A DNA stretch of 64,000 bases from Sodalis ligni (GTDB taxonomy: Bacteria > Pseudomonadota > Gammaproteobacteria > Enterobacterales > Enterobacteriaceae), in contig NZ_CP075169.1 of the NCBI RefSeq assembly GCF_016865525.2, forward strand, positions 930,337 through 994,336. The letters are read 5' to 3'. Shown here in pieces: positions 19,361 through 29,656 of this stretch; the first letter of the stretch is position 1, and the number at the start of each line of letters is the position of its first letter. Under the pieces are notes generated by a model that worked only from the letters and a program-made list of their open reading frames with translations, had not been told where the DNA came from and searched no databases. The position numbers were made by a program, and so were the translations under genes.

Positions 19361-20214
19361 AACGGTTTGCCCGTGATGCGGCGACGGCGACGGGCCGCCA
19401 GCAGGCCGTGCCGGGGGGCGAACAGGAACGCCAGCAGGAAGAGCAGGGTTTGCAGCGTGACAATCACACCGCCGGTGGCCCCGTCGATAAAGTAGCTTAA
19501 CCAGGCGCCGCCGGCGCCGGTGATAATACCGGTAAGCACGGCGATGATGATCAGCCGCGGGAAACGGTCGGTGAGCAGATAGGCCGTCGCGCCGGGAGTG
19601 ATGACCATCGCGATCACCAGGATGGCCCCCACGGTTTGCAATGCTGCGACGGTGCACGCGCTCAGCAGGGTGAAAAAGATGATTTTCAGCCGCAGAGGCG
19701 ACAGACCGATGGTGGCGGCATGGCCCTCGTCGAAAAACACCGCCAGCAGATCCCGCCAGATAAGACATAGCACCAGAAAGGAAATGCCGATGATAATCAT
19801 CACCTGCCTGGCATCCTCATCGGCGATGCCGAGGATATTGCCGAAAATAATCGACTGAACGTTAACGCCGGTAGGGTTGAGGGAGACAATCAGCAGGCCG
19901 GCGGCAAAAAACGCGCTGAATACCAGGCCGATTACCGCATCTTCGCGCAGGCGGGAATAGTGGCGGGCCAGCGCCATCAGCAGCGCCGCCAGCATGCCGG
20001 TAATAAACGCCCCGGCGGCGATGGGCCATCCTAACGCATAGGCGCCCGCCGCACCCGGCACCACCGAATGGGATAACGCATCCCCCATCAGCGACCAGCC
20101 CTTGAGCATAAGATAAGCGGACAGAAACCCGCAAACGCCGCCTACCATGGCGCTCATCCAGATGGCCTTGGCCATATAGTCATACTGCCAGGGTTGCAGC
20201 AGCAGCGACATCAT
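19357..20214 (-). CDS. sitC: Manganese/iron ABC transporter permease SitC
   Basis: This is the second inner-membrane permease of the Sit importer (285 residues, ABC-3 family). It shows [20 protein letters not shown] and multiple membrane helices. It overlaps sitB and sitD by ATGA junctions. SitC and SitD are paralogues and probably form a heterodimer. Confidence 0.94.
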   Translation of the reverse strand: MMSLLLQPWQYDYMAKAIWMSAMVGGVCGFLSAYLMLKGWSLMGDALSHSVVPGAAGAYALGWPIAAGAFITGMLAALLMALARHYSRLREDAVIGLVFSAFFAAGLLIVSLNPTGVNVQSIIFGNILGIADEDARQVMIIIGISFLVLCLIWRDLLAVFFDEGHAATIGLSPLRLKIIFFTLLSACTVAALQTVGAILVIAMVITPGATAYLLTDRFPRLIIIAVLTGIITGAGGAWLSYFIDGATGGVIVTLQTLLFLLAFLFAPRHGLLAARRRRRITGKPL

Positions 20215-21065
20215 GGCCGAATCTTCATACCATCGACATCGACATCGACATCGGCATTGCCGGTGCCAATATCAGCGCCGGCGCCGGTTGTGGCAAGGGC
20301 TGTCGGTGGGTGCTCCGGCAGCGTGCCGAGCCGCAATGCGCCGCCGAAAACCCGCTCCAGATTCTGGCGGGTAAAGGTGGTGTCCACCGGGCCGGCCGCC
20401 ATAACGGTGCGATTGATCATCACTACCCGATCGCAGTACTCCGGTATGCCGGCCAAATCATGGGAGGCGACCAGGATCAGATGGCCCTGATCCCGCAGCG
20501 ACCGAAGCAGCCCGATGAGGATATCTTCCGTTTGCACATCGACCCCGGTGAAAGGCTCATCCAGCAGCATCACCCGGCCCTGCTGCGCCAGCGCCCGGGC
20601 CAGGAACACCCGCTTGCGCTGGCCGCCGGAAAGCTCGCCGATCTGGCGATGGCGCAAATCCCATAGCCCGACGCGGTCCAATGCCTCTTCCACCCACCGT
20701 TTGTCCCGGGCCGAGGGAATGCGCAAAAAAGACATGGCGCCGTACCGGCCCATCATTACCACATCCCTCACCAGTACCGGGAAACTCCAGTCCACCTCTT
20801 CCGCCTGGGGGACATGGGCGATAAGGTTTTTTCGCAATGCGTCGGCCACCGGCAGGTTGTCCAATGTGACCGTGCCCGCGGCGGGCCGCACCATGCCCAA
20901 TATGCTTTTAAACAGGGTGGATTTGCCGCTGCCGTTCATGCCGATTAAGGCGCAAAGCGTGCCGCCGCAGAGGTGGAAACTGGCGTTGCTCAGGGCGGTA
21001 TGGCCGTTGTTATAGGTTACGGTCACTCCGTCCATCCGCAGCTCGGGCCGATAGAGCGGGGTCAT
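20211..21065 (-). CDS. sitB: Manganese/iron ABC transporter ATP-binding protein SitB
   Basis: SitB is the cytosolic ATPase that powers the Sit importer. The 284-residue protein has Walker A (GMNGSGKST), the ABC signature [15 protein letters not shown], Walker B ([12 protein letters not shown]) and the switch His (LVASHD). A low-complexity Asp/Val tail is present at the C-terminus. It starts within ATGA of the sitA stop. Confidence 0.95.
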   Translation of the reverse strand: MTPLYRPELRMDGVTVTYNNGHTALSNASFHLCGGTLCALIGMNGSGKSTLFKSILGMVRPAAGTVTLDNLPVADALRKNLIAHVPQAEEVDWSFPVLVRDVVMMGRYGAMSFLRIPSARDKRWVEEALDRVGLWDLRHRQIGELSGGQRKRVFLARALAQQGRVMLLDEPFTGVDVQTEDILIGLLRSLRDQGHLILVASHDLAGIPEYCDRVVMINRTVMAAGPVDTTFTRQNLERVFGGALRLGTLPEHPPTALATTGAGADIGTGNADVDVDVDGMKIRP

Positions 21066-21985
21066 AAGCCGAATCCTTTGGCAATGGTGTCCGTGGTTTG
21101 GTAAAGCAGGCTAAGGTAGGTGGGCACCGGCCCGCCGGCCGCCGAAAGGGAATCCACATACAGCACGCCGCCATAGCGCGCGCCGGTCTCCTTGCTGACT
21201 TGGCGGGCCGGCTTGTCCGATACGGTGCTTTCGCTGAAGATCACCGGGATGCCATACTCGCGCACCTGGTCAATGACATGGCGGACCTGCCGGGGCGTGC
21301 CCTGTTCTTCCGCATTGATGGGCCAGAGGTAAAGCTCGCGCAGGGCATAATCCCGCGCCAGGTAGCTAAAGGCCCCTTCACTGGTGACCAGCCAGCGAAG
21401 AGTAGCGGGGATCCGGTTCAGCCGCGCACGCAGCGGCGCGTCCAGAGCGGCGATTTTAGCCGCGTATTCCCGGGCGTTGCGGTTGTAATCGGCGGCATGG
21501 GCCGGATCGTGTAACACCAGCGCTTTACGGATGTTTTCCACATAGATAAGGGCATTGCCGGCGGACATCCAGGCATGGGGATTGGGATTGCCGCGATAGG
21601 GACCGGCACGGATCGGCAACGGCTCGACGCCCTCGCTGACAACCGCCGAGGGGACGTCACGGACATTGTCATAAAAACGCTGGAACCAGCGCTCCAGGTT
21701 CAAGCCGTTCCAGAGCACCAGATCCGCCGACTGGCTTTTGACGATATCCCGCGGCGTCGGCTGGTAATCATGGATTTCCGCCCCGGGTTTGGTAATGGAC
21801 TCCACCATAGCCGCATCCCCGGCCACATTTTGCGCTATATCCTGCAGCACGGTAAAGGTGGTGATGACCCTGAATTTTTTTTCGCCGTGGGCGCCGCCGG
21901 CGGCGAAAAACAGCAGACAGCCCAGCAGGATCCACCATGACGCGGCGGTTGGAAAGGGTTGGCGCTTTAGCGGGTTCGTCAGCAT
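21062..21985 (-). CDS. sitA: Manganese/iron ABC transporter substrate-binding protein SitA
   Basis: SitA is the periplasmic metal-binding protein of the cluster A-I (ZnuA/PsaA) family. The protein has about 307 residues. An N-terminal hydrophobic signal segment ([18 protein letters not shown]) is followed by [22 protein letters not shown]. The likely metal ligands lie in [11 protein letters not shown] (His), NPHAWM (His), the central Glu in TSEGAF, and a distal Asp in YVDSL. The frame stays open to 22084, but the MntR box at 22035-22052 lies inside that extension. A start at 21985 (or 22009) is therefore more likely, although no strong ribosome site is visible. Confidence 0.92.
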   Translation of the reverse strand: MLTNPLKRQPFPTAASWWILLGCLLFFAAGGAHGEKKFRVITTFTVLQDIAQNVAGDAAMVESITKPGAEIHDYQPTPRDIVKSQSADLVLWNGLNLERWFQRFYDNVRDVPSAVVSEGVEPLPIRAGPYRGNPNPHAWMSAGNALIYVENIRKALVLHDPAHAADYNRNAREYAAKIAALDAPLRARLNRIPATLRWLVTSEGAFSYLARDYALRELYLWPINAEEQGTPRQVRHVIDQVREYGIPVIFSESTVSDKPARQVSKETGARYGGVLYVDSLSAAGGPVPTYLSLLYQTTDTIAKGFGL

Positions 21986-22034
21986 ACAGTCGATTGGCGG
22001 CAATATCATTAGCAGGTGATAAAATGATGTCCAT

Positions 22035-22069
22035 ATATAGCACAGGCTATATTGTATAGCAAAGGCAAT
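22035..22069 (-). promoter_or_regulatory. MntR box(es) before sitABCD
   Basis: ATATAGCACAGGCTATAT (22035-22052) is an almost perfect dyad (arms ATATAGC/GCTATAT) resembling the E. coli MntR operator. A second, weaker copy, TATAGCAAAGGCAAT (22055-22069), follows. Their place between sitA and the divergent mntR suggests manganese-dependent repression of sit and possibly autoregulation. Confidence 0.8.
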
Positions 22070-22203
22070 TTTAATGGACATCAATTAACAGACCGCCGCT
22101 GCCGGGTTGTTTATCATCCGCCGACGGTTACAATGCTATGCTTGCCGTTGTAGCTGCCGGCAGACAGATCATCCAGGCCGAAAAACAACCATGAGGAAAT
22201 ACC

Positions 22204-22680
22204 ATGAACCGCCCGGAGAAAGACGCGTTCTCCATTCCCGCCGGCCAATTGGTTGATGCGAGGGAACATGCCCAGGGGTTTATGCAGGTCAGGCAGGCCC
22301 ACCGGTCGGAACTGATGGACGATTACATCGAGCTGATTGCCGACCTTATCCAGGAGCGGGGAGAGGTTCGCCAGGTGGAGCTGGCCGCCCGCCTGGGGGT
22401 GGCGCAGCCCACGGTGGCCAAGATGATCAAAAAATTGTCCGCCGCCGGTTTGATCAGGCAGCTACCCTACCGGGGCGTATTTCTCACCGCCGAAGGGGAG
22501 ATCATGGCGGCAAAAAGCCGTAAACGGCACCAGATTGTGGAATCATTCCTGCTGGCGCTGGGTATCAGCGCGGAAACTGCCCGCCGGGACGCCGAAGGCC
22601 TGGAACATTATGTCAGCGAGGAAACCCTGGATGTATTCCAGCGGTTTACCGAACAGGCCCAAAGAGGGAACGGACGATGA
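22204..22680 (+). CDS. mntR: Manganese-responsive regulator MntR
   Basis: MntR is a DtxR-family repressor that binds Mn(II) and shuts down manganese import. The 158-residue protein has an N-terminal winged helix ([39 protein letters not shown]) and a dimerisation region with metal-ligand-type residues ([19 protein letters not shown] and [12 protein letters not shown]). The ATG at 22204 follows GAGG. It is divergent from sitABCD with a MntR box in between, so regulator and target are together. Confidence 0.95.
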   Translation: MNRPEKDAFSIPAGQLVDAREHAQGFMQVRQAHRSELMDDYIELIADLIQERGEVRQVELAARLGVAQPTVAKMIKKLSAAGLIRQLPYRGVFLTAEGEIMAAKSRKRHQIVESFLLALGISAETARRDAEGLEHYVSEETLDVFQRFTEQAQRGNGR

Positions 22681-22839
22681 GGGTGTGCGGTGAACCGCGT
22701 CAAAGTCCGCCGCCCGCTCGGGCGAGCGTCGGTCGCCACAGGCGATTAATTAAGCGATAATCCGAAATTTCCATACTGCTTTTGCCCCGGGCCACGTATA
22801 ATCCCCTCCCGGCGAAATAACCCCTTCAAGAGTGCATGT

Positions 22840-25149
22840 ATGGTTTCCACCAGTTTGATCCAACCCGAACGCGACCTGTTCTCCTATCCGCTCTATTGGG
22901 CGGAATGCTACGGCACCGCGCCGTTTCTACCCATGTCGCGCGAGGAAATGGACCAATTGGGCTGGGATAGCTGCGACGTGATTATCGTCACCGGCGATGC
23001 CTATGTGGACCATCCGAGCTTCGGCATGGCCATCGTCGGCCGCATGCTTGAGTCTCAGGGGTTTCGCGTCGGCATCATCGCCCAGCCGGACTGGACCGAT
23101 AAGCAGGACTTTATGCGGCTGGGCAGGCCCAACCTGTTTTTCGGCGTGACCGCCGGCAACATGGATTCCATGATCAACCGCTATACGGCGGATCGCAAAC
23201 TGCGGCATGACGATGCCTATACGCCGGGCAATGCCGGCGGCAAGCGCCCGGATCGCGCCACGCTGGTATACAGCCAGCGCTGCAAGGAAGCCTATAGCGA
23301 GGTACCGGTGGTGCTGGGAGGGATTGAGGCCAGCCTGCGGCGTATCGCCCATTACGATTACTGGTCCGACACCGTGCGCCGTTCGGTCCTGGTGGATGCC
23401 AAAGCCGATATGCTGATCTACGGCAATGGCGAACGGCCCCTGGTGGAGCTGGCGCACCGGCTGGCGGCGGGCGAATCCATCGGCGACATACAGGATGTAC
23501 GGAATACCGCGGTGATGCGCAAAGGCCCCTTGCCAGGCTGGAGCGGCGTGGATTCCACCCGACTCGATACCCCGGGGCGCATCGAGCCTATGCTCAATCC
23601 TTACGGCGACGACCTGCCGTGCGCCGAGGGCGAGGTGCCGGCATCCCGTGGTAAACCCGTAACCGTGCGGGCCGCCAAACCCAAGCCCTGGGAAAAGACC
23701 TACGTGCTGCTGCCCTCCTTCGACAAGGTCAAGGGCGATAAAGTCATGTACGCCCACGCCTCGCGTATTCTTCACCATGAAACCAACCCCGGCTGCGCCC
23801 GGGCGCTGATGCAGCAGCACGGCGACAGGTATGTCTGGATCAATCCGCCGGCCATCCCCCTAAGCACGCCGGAAATGGACAGCGTTTTTGCCCTGCCGTT
23901 CCAGCGCTTGCCGCACCCGGCGTACGGCAAGCAGGTGATACCGGCTTACGAAATGATCTACACCTCGGTCAATATCATGCGCGGCTGCTTCGGCGGCTGT
24001 GCGTTTTGCTCCATCACCGAGCATGAAGGCCGCATTATCCAGAGCCGTTCGGAAGAGTCCATCATCCGCGAAATCGAAGAGATACGCGACAAAGTACCGG
24101 GCTTTACCGGTATCATCTCCGATCTCGGCGGCCCCACCGCCAATATGTATATGCTGCGCTGCACTTCGCCGCGCGCCGAACAGACCTGCCGGCGGGCATC
24201 CTGCGTCTATCCGGAAATCTGTCCCCATATGGATACCGACCACGCGCCCACCATCAAGCTCTATCGCCGCGCCCGCGCCTTGCCGGGCATCAAGAAGATC
24301 CTGATTGCCTCAGGGGTCCGCTATGATCTGGCGGTAGAAGATCCGGCCTATATCAAAGAGCTGGCGATGCATCACGTAGGGGGCTATCTGAAGATCGCGC
24401 CGGAGCATACCGAACCGGAACCGCTGTCCAAAATGATGAAGCCGGGCATGGGCAGCTATAAACGCTTCAAGGAACTGTTTGACCTTTATTCCAATCAGGC
24501 GGGTAAAAAGCAGTATCTCATCCCTTATTTTATTGCCGCCCATCCCGGTACCCGGGACGAGGATATGGTCAATCTGGCGTTATGGCTTAAGAAAAACCGC
24601 TACCGCCTCGATCAGGTGCAGAATTTTTATCCTTCGCCGCTGTCCAGCTCTACCACCATGTATTACAGCGGCAAAAATCCCTTGGGGAAGGTGGATTATG
24701 ACAGCGAAGACGTGGTGATACCCAAAGGGGATCGCCAGCGCCGGCTGCATAAGGCCCTGCTGCGCTACCACGATCCCGCCAATTTCCCGTTGATTCGCGC
24801 CGCGCTGGAGCAAATGGGCAGGCAAGACTTGATTGGCGGTCGCCGAGAATGCCTGGTACCGGCTCCAGGCATTGAAGAACAGCGCGAACTGCGCCGCACG
24901 CGGCGCTACACCCGGCCGGCGATGACCAAACATACCGGCGCTGCCCCACAGCCGGCGATGACCAAACATACCGGAGCTGCCCCGCAGCCGGCGATGACCA
25001 AACATACCGGCGCTGCCCCACAGCCGGCGATGACCAAACATACCGGAGCTGCCCCGCAGCCGGCGATAGCCAAACGTACCGGAGCTGCCCCGCGGCCGGC
25101 GGCGGCGGTGAAACCGGCCCTAAAGCCCGCGCGCAGCCGTAAACCTTGA
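22840..25149 (+). CDS. ygiQ: YgiQ family radical SAM protein
   Basis: This 769-residue protein closely follows E. coli YgiQ: DUF3362-type N-terminal region, then a radical SAM core with [17 protein letters not shown], whose three Cys (CX3CX2C) bind the 4Fe-4S cluster. A further Cys-rich element ([16 protein letters not shown]) follows. The reaction it catalyses is not established. The C-terminal tail carries five 12-residue repeats that E. coli has only in one recognisable copy. The ATG at 22840 is used because the conserved [13 protein letters not shown] follows directly. A TATAAT at 22797-22802 may be its -10. Confidence 0.95.
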   Translation: MVSTSLIQPERDLFSYPLYWAECYGTAPFLPMSREEMDQLGWDSCDVIIVTGDAYVDHPSFGMAIVGRMLESQGFRVGIIAQPDWTDKQDFMRLGRPNLFFGVTAGNMDSMINRYTADRKLRHDDAYTPGNAGGKRPDRATLVYSQRCKEAYSEVPVVLGGIEASLRRIAHYDYWSDTVRRSVLVDAKADMLIYGNGERPLVELAHRLAAGESIGDIQDVRNTAVMRKGPLPGWSGVDSTRLDTPGRIEPMLNPYGDDLPCAEGEVPASRGKPVTVRAAKPKPWEKTYVLLPSFDKVKGDKVMYAHASRILHHETNPGCARALMQQHGDRYVWINPPAIPLSTPEMDSVFALPFQRLPHPAYGKQVIPAYEMIYTSVNIMRGCFGGCAFCSITEHEGRIIQSRSEESIIREIEEIRDKVPGFTGIISDLGGPTANMYMLRCTSPRAEQTCRRASCVYPEICPHMDTDHAPTIKLYRRARALPGIKKILIASGVRYDLAVEDPAYIKELAMHHVGGYLKIAPEHTEPEPLSKMMKPGMGSYKRFKELFDLYSNQAGKKQYLIPYFIAAHPGTRDEDMVNLALWLKKNRYRLDQVQNFYPSPLSSSTTMYYSGKNPLGKVDYDSEDVVIPKGDRQRRLHKALLRYHDPANFPLIRAALEQMGRQDLIGGRRECLVPAPGIEEQRELRRTRRYTRPAMTKHTGAAPQPAMTKHTGAAPQPAMTKHTGAAPQPAMTKHTGAAPQPAIAKRTGAAPRPAAAVKPALKPARSRKP
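24916..25095 (+). repeat. Five 36-bp tandem repeats inside ygiQ
   Basis: The in-frame unit encodes [12 protein letters not shown] four times and then a variant, [12 protein letters not shown]. The copies differ at only a few bases, alternating CGCTGCCCCA and AGCTGCCCCG, so the expansion is recent. It lies in the disordered basic tail of YgiQ. Confidence 0.95.
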
Positions 25150-25164
25150 GAATGACAGGGGGGC

Positions 25165-25773
25165 TTATTTCAGCCAGCCGTTTTGCTGAGCTTGGTTGAG
25201 ATGGTGTTTCAAATGCTCCCAAAGTTCGGGATAGACATCGCCGATAAAGGCGTTGCGGGTTAATACCTGCTCCAGCCGGATACCGTTTTCCACCCAGCTT
25301 TGCCCTTGATTATGCAGATTCATCAGTACCGGCATCAGCCTGTCGAGCAGCAGGGCAAATTGCGCGTCCGCCGTTTCGCCCGCTTCATATTCCAGCCACA
25401 GCTGGTGAAAGTGTTGGCGCTGCGGTTCCGGCAGCAGGCCGAACAGCCTGACCGCCGCCGTTTCTTCCAGATCGTGCACCGCATGACGGCCCGCCAGATC
25501 GTACACCAGCACATCGCCGGCATCGATTTCAACGATATCGTGCACCAGCGCCATCTGGGTTACCCGGTTGATATCCACCTTGTCGCCGGCGTAGGGCGCC
25601 AGGGCCATGGCAGCCACGGCGAAATGCCAGCTGTGCTCGGCGGTATTCTCCTGCCGCTGCGTGCCCAAAACCTTGGTACGGCGTTGAATGCTCTTGAGTT
25701 TATCGATTTCCATCAAAAAAGCGACGACGTCGGTTAATTCCCCGAACGCCAATGCCGGTAATTCCTGCAACAT
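25165..25773 (-). CDS. HD-domain phosphohydrolase
   Basis: This 202-residue cytosolic protein of the HD_3/YfbR-like group has the metal-binding pattern H...HD...D (ENTAEHSWHFAVAAMAL, then ALVHDIVEIDAGDV). Such proteins are often 5'-nucleotidases of deoxynucleoside monophosphates, but the substrate cannot be read from the sequence. The start at 25773 (MLQELPALAF) follows GGGGTAAG; the longer frame is not supported. It is divergent from trhA. Confidence 0.85.
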   Translation of the reverse strand: MLQELPALAFGELTDVVAFLMEIDKLKSIQRRTKVLGTQRQENTAEHSWHFAVAAMALAPYAGDKVDINRVTQMALVHDIVEIDAGDVLVYDLAGRHAVHDLEETAAVRLFGLLPEPQRQHFHQLWLEYEAGETADAQFALLLDRLMPVLMNLHNQGQSWVENGIRLEQVLTRNAFIGDVYPELWEHLKHHLNQAQQNGWLK

Positions 25774-25969
25774 GCTTACCCCAACGGCCAGACAGTGAAG
25801 CGCATCATTGTAGGGCAAAAAGGGTGTGAATTCGAATGCGGCGATAAAGGAATACCGGTTGATGGCGGACATATTTTGTTTAGCTTACGCGTGTACACTG
25901 GAATTATTCTCAGTTAAGCTTGTCCATGTACCAGATGTTTTAGCAAAAGACGTACGAGGAAGTGTAAGA

Positions 25970-26617
25970 ATGGCTAATAAATTATTAGCTCAAGGCTATA
26001 CGCTGGCGGAAGAGATAGCCAACAGCGTCAGCCACGGTGTCGGTTTGATATTCGGTATCGTCGGGCTGGTTCTGTTGCTGGTGCAGGCCGGGGATGTGGG
26101 CGCCGACGTCACCGCCATGACCAGCTACAGTCTGTACGGCGGCAGCATGATCCTGCTGTTCCTGGCCTCCACCCTCTATCATGCCATCCCCCATCCACCC
26201 GCCAAGCGGTGGTTGAAAAAACTGGACCACTGCGCCATTTACCTGCTGATTGCCGGCACCTATACGCCTTTTTTGCTGGTGGGCCTGGCCTCGCCGCTGG
26301 CGAAAGGGCTGATGGTCGTCATCTGGGGCATGGCGTTAGTAGGGGTGATTTTCAAACTGGCGTTTGCCCATCGATTCGAGGTGGTGTCGCTGATTACCTA
26401 TCTCACCATGGGCTGGCTGTCGCTGGTGGTGATTTATCAACTGGCGCAACGTCTGCCGGTGGGCGGCCTGACGCTGCTGGCGGTGGGCGGGCTAATCTAT
26501 ACGGTGGGGGTGATTTTTTACGCCTGCAACCGCATCCCGTTCAACCATGCCATATGGCACGGTTTTGTGCTGGGCGGCAGCCTGTGCCATTTTCTGGCCA
26601 TCTATTTCTATATCTGA
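25970..26617 (+). CDS. trhA: Hemolysin III family membrane protein TrhA
   Basis: This 215-residue inner-membrane protein (YqfA/TrhA, PAQR/hemolysin III superfamily) has seven hydrophobic segments. Conserved polar motifs are [38 protein letters not shown] and [16 protein letters not shown], whose histidines are probable metal ligands. In E. coli it has been linked to membrane-lipid energetics. The ATG at 25970 matches the family start; the frame upstream of it is not conserved. Confidence 0.94.
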   Translation: MANKLLAQGYTLAEEIANSVSHGVGLIFGIVGLVLLLVQAGDVGADVTAMTSYSLYGGSMILLFLASTLYHAIPHPPAKRWLKKLDHCAIYLLIAGTYTPFLLVGLASPLAKGLMVVIWGMALVGVIFKLAFAHRFEVVSLITYLTMGWLSLVVIYQLAQRLPVGGLTLLAVGGLIYTVGVIFYACNRIPFNHAIWHGFVLGGSLCHFLAIYFYI

Positions 26618-26701
26618 ATTTCATATCTGACCGTCGGCATGCCGGCCTGGCCGGCCCTTCACTCCCTGGCGAAGTGCGGGGCCGGTGCGGCCGCAATGAC
26701 A

Positions 26702-27007
26702 TCAATAGCCGTAACGGATGGCATCCTTGCTTTTTTGCATCAGCGCGTCGATTTTTTGCGCATACGCCTCAATGCCCTGGCTGTCTCCGGAGCGGGCGCT
26801 TTCACGCTGTTTCTGATTATAGACTTTCATCAACTGCGCCTGGGCAAAGCCGGGTTTGCCGTAGCACTCCATGCTTTTTTCCCAGCAGGCAATGGCGCTA
26901 TCGATATCATTTTGCTCGGAAAAGCGTTTACCCAAGTCATTAAGCGCTTTCGAACAGTCCTGGGGCGACAGCCCCCGGGCCAGAATTTCCTCTATAGTGG
27001 TGTCCAT
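26702..27007 (-). CDS. Small TPR-like protein at the end of the PTS operon
   Basis: This 101-residue soluble protein resembles tetratricopeptide helices (KALNDLGKRFSEQNDIDSAIACWEKSMECYG). The ATG at 27007 follows GGAG. It starts 17 bp after the EIIC stop on the same strand, so it is likely co-transcribed with the PTS genes. It has no known enzymatic motif and its role there is unclear. Confidence 0.75.
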   Translation of the reverse strand: MDTTIEEILARGLSPQDCSKALNDLGKRFSEQNDIDSAIACWEKSMECYGKPGFAQAQLMKVYNQKQRESARSGDSQGIEAYAQKIDALMQKSKDAIRYGY

Positions 27008-27024
27008 AGGATCTCCATTATCGA

Positions 27025-28290
27025 TCAATGAAAGAAATTGAGTATATGTCCGAATATCAGACCGACGCTGATAACATCCGAATCGCTGAAGGTGACATTG
27101 GCAAAGCCATACTGGCCGAGCAGCGGTAACAGCAGCGCCGGCAGCAGGGTTATAAAGAGTCCGTGAAAGATGCCGCCGATAATCGCCCCCCGCCGTCCGC
27201 CCACCGCATTACTGAATATTCCGGCGGTGCCGCCGGCAAAAAAGTTGGTCAGCATGCCCGGCAGGATCATTGCCAATCCGACCCAGGGAAAAAGAAACAT
27301 ACCGATCACCGAGCCGATGGTGGTGGAGATAAAGCCGATGATTACCGCATTAGGCGCGTAGGGGAACAGCACCGGGCAATCGAGGGCGGGTACGGCATTC
27401 GGCACAATGCGCATGGCGATGCCGCGAAACGCAGGCACGATCTCCGCCAGCAGTAAACGTACCCCGGATAATAATACATAGACGCCGACGACGAATTGTA
27501 TCGCTTGTAAAAATGAGAACACCAGATAGTTAACCCCTTTCGAGTAAGCGGCAACGACATCCGGGCCGGCGGCGATGGACGGGATCAGATAAATGGGTAT
27601 CATCACCACCATCATCGATAAATAGGTGTCTTGCAAAAACGACAGCGATTGGGGAAGTTCGAGATCTTCGGTGCTTTTGCTGACGTCGCCGGTCAATTTC
27701 GCCACTCCGGCCTGAACGATATATCCCACGGTACAAAAATGGCCAAGGGCAATATCATCGGAGCCGGTTATCTTGCGGACAATGGGTTGCGCCAGGGCAG
27801 GCATACATACTGCCATCAGTCCGGCAATAACGCCGCCTATAATAATCAGTTCTGCTCCCCGTAACCCGCCCATATAGCCGATAACGGAGCATACCGTTGC
27901 CATCCAGAGCGAAGCCTGTCCGGTTAGAAAAATATATTTGAAACGAGTGAACCGGGCGATGATTATATTGACGCAAAAAGCCAAAACCATTATGAGCGCC
28001 GTTTCCCGCCCCAGGGTTTGCTGCGCGATACCGGCGATAGAACCTACGTCGGTCACCACGCCACGCATATTGAACCCTTTTTGGAAGACCTCTCCCAAAA
28101 AATTGAGCGCATTGACAATGATATTAGCACCGGCCAACAGAACTAAAAAACCCAGCAGCGTTTTCAAGGTTCCGGTTATCACTTGGCCCGGGCTTTTCTG
28201 CTGGGCAATAAGCCCGATCATGGCGATTAGCGAGATCAATATCGATGCCTGTCCCAGCACATCATTGACGATAAAATGAAGGAAAGCCAT
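27025..28290 (-). CDS. PTS sugar transporter subunit IIC (UlaA/GatC-like)
   Basis: This 421-residue inner-membrane protein has about eleven hydrophobic segments and similarity to the ascorbate/galactitol EIIC class (start AFLHFIVNDVLGQASILISLIAMIGLIAQ; AGANIIVNALNFL; GRETALIMVLAFCVNIIIARFTRFKYIFLTGQ). It would import and present a sugar for phosphorylation by the separate IIB and IIA proteins encoded just upstream. The substrate is not evident from the sequence. A class I bisphosphate aldolase and a PfkA-like kinase in the operon point to a ketohexose or a hexitol-related sugar. Confidence 0.85.
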   Translation of the reverse strand: MAFLHFIVNDVLGQASILISLIAMIGLIAQQKSPGQVITGTLKTLLGFLVLLAGANIIVNALNFLGEVFQKGFNMRGVVTDVGSIAGIAQQTLGRETALIMVLAFCVNIIIARFTRFKYIFLTGQASLWMATVCSVIGYMGGLRGAELIIIGGVIAGLMAVCMPALAQPIVRKITGSDDIALGHFCTVGYIVQAGVAKLTGDVSKSTEDLELPQSLSFLQDTYLSMMVVMIPIYLIPSIAAGPDVVAAYSKGVNYLVFSFLQAIQFVVGVYVLLSGVRLLLAEIVPAFRGIAMRIVPNAVPALDCPVLFPYAPNAVIIGFISTTIGSVIGMFLFPWVGLAMILPGMLTNFFAGGTAGIFSNAVGGRRGAIIGGIFHGLFITLLPALLLPLLGQYGFANVTFSDSDVISVGLIFGHILNFFH

Positions 28291-28342
28291 ATAAAGCCCC
28301 TGTATGGGTTAGCGGTAAGCTTATTAATGATGAATAATGTTA

Positions 28343-28642
28343 TTATGCTAAGTAGCCCAGATTTTGCAGGATAGGCGTTAGCTTTGTTTTAATTTCCGTT
28401 TTGTCCACCAGTCTTTTCAGGTAAACAATGGTGGCATTTACCGTGTAATGTTGAAACTGAGAACGAAAGTTTTCGCCGGTGACAATAATATCCACCCGCA
28501 TGGAAGTGGCGCTGGAAATATCGCAATGGGAAAGGTCCGCTTCCACGCCAAGATCTTTTAATGCCGATTCGATACTCATTTCACAGGCAAAACTGCTGCC
28601 CAGACCGGCCCCGCATACTGCCAAAATGGATAACTTTTTCAT
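28343..28642 (-). CDS. PTS sugar transporter subunit IIB
   Basis: This 99-residue cytosolic IIB protein of the lactate/galactitol/ascorbate type carries the phosphorylated Cys in the N-terminal loop LAVCGAGLGSSF. It passes phosphate from EIIA to the sugar bound to EIIC. It lies 52 bp before EIIC and 10 bp after the PFK-like gene. Confidence 0.87.
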   Translation of the reverse strand: MKKLSILAVCGAGLGSSFACEMSIESALKDLGVEADLSHCDISSATSMRVDIIVTGENFRSQFQHYTVNATIVYLKRLVDKTEIKTKLTPILQNLGYLA

Positions 28643-28652
28643 AGAATATTCC

Positions 28653-29645
28653 TTAATTGATCATATGGAGATGTCGCGCTGCCGAGACCAAATGGGGATC
28701 AAGCTGTCTTTTCCCACTTAATGCCTTATTCAGCTCACAGCTAACGGCCTGTCCGTTCAAAATGCCTATCAACATTCCGTGCCCGCCGGCTAGAATGACG
28801 TCTGCTGCTTTCTGGCCCAGGGCTATTGCCAATAGACGATCTTTCACCGAGGGTGAAGGGGCCCGCTGGCAAAATCCCAAAACCGTATGACGAATTTTAA
28901 ACCCTATATTTTCTTCAATTATTTTGCCAATCTTTATCGACACGCCCTGCGTTCCCGCCAGAAAGGCATTTTCCATCGGATAACCTTCGGCACAGACCAC
29001 CAATGCATAACCCTGGGGCGCCGCCAGGCACTGTCTGATTCTGTTGCACAGACCGCCCATATCCTGCGGATATTCAGGCAGTAATACCGCATGGGCGCCC
29101 CCCGCCAGGGCGCTGCCCAGGGCGATATGGCCGGCATCGGCGCCAAAGACCTCCAACAAAAACACCCGTCCTTCCATGTTCCGGGCGGTATTGTGCAATT
29201 GATCCAACGCGTTGGTCGCCACCGCCAGCGCGCTGTCAAAGCCGATGGTAAATTCAGTACCGGCGATATCATTATCAATGGACATGGGGAGCACCACCGT
29301 GGGTAAACCCTCCCGGTCCAGCAATAACGCCGCCTGCGACGAACCTCCCCCGCCAAACACCAGCAAGGTTTGCACGTCCATAGACCGCAGGCGGCTTCGG
29401 ATGGCATGGCGGCCCGCCGGGGTCCAGGGCGAACGGCTGCGTGCGCTGCGCAACAGGTTTTTGCCGGAAGACACCGATGAACCCATCTCCGCAAGCGATA
29501 ACGCAAAAGGAGATTGTTCAATAATACCGTCATAACCACCGTGGAATGCTAATATATCTAATTCCTCCCGCTGAGCGATTTGCGCGATGGCTGAATTAAT
29601 ACCCGCTGCATCGCCGCCGCTGGCGATAATGGCTATTCTTTTCAT
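28653..29645 (-). CDS. Divergent 6-phosphofructokinase (PfkA family)
   Basis: This 330-residue member of the ATP-PFK family is diverged from housekeeping PfkA. The N-terminal nucleotide loop reads SGGDAAGINSAI. The GGDGS motif is replaced by FGGGGSSQAAL, so the conserved Asp is missing. The catalytic region SIDNDIAGTEFTIGFDSA, with its key Asp, is kept. It probably phosphorylates the PTS product (for example tagatose-1- or 6-phosphate) to a ketose-1,6-bisphosphate, which the operon's aldolase could split. The exact substrate is an inference. Confidence 0.85.
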   Translation of the reverse strand: MKRIAIIASGGDAAGINSAIAQIAQREELDILAFHGGYDGIIEQSPFALSLAEMGSSVSSGKNLLRSARSRSPWTPAGRHAIRSRLRSMDVQTLLVFGGGGSSQAALLLDREGLPTVVLPMSIDNDIAGTEFTIGFDSALAVATNALDQLHNTARNMEGRVFLLEVFGADAGHIALGSALAGGAHAVLLPEYPQDMGGLCNRIRQCLAAPQGYALVVCAEGYPMENAFLAGTQGVSIKIGKIIEENIGFKIRHTVLGFCQRAPSPSVKDRLLAIALGQKAADVILAGGHGMLIGILNGQAVSCELNKALSGKRQLDPHLVSAARHLHMIN

Positions 29646-29656
29646 TTTTTCACTTA

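Noticed and set aside
18512..19768. Long version of sitD
   Set aside because: The extension overlaps sitC; the start at 19360 gives a normal SitD and an ATGA junction.
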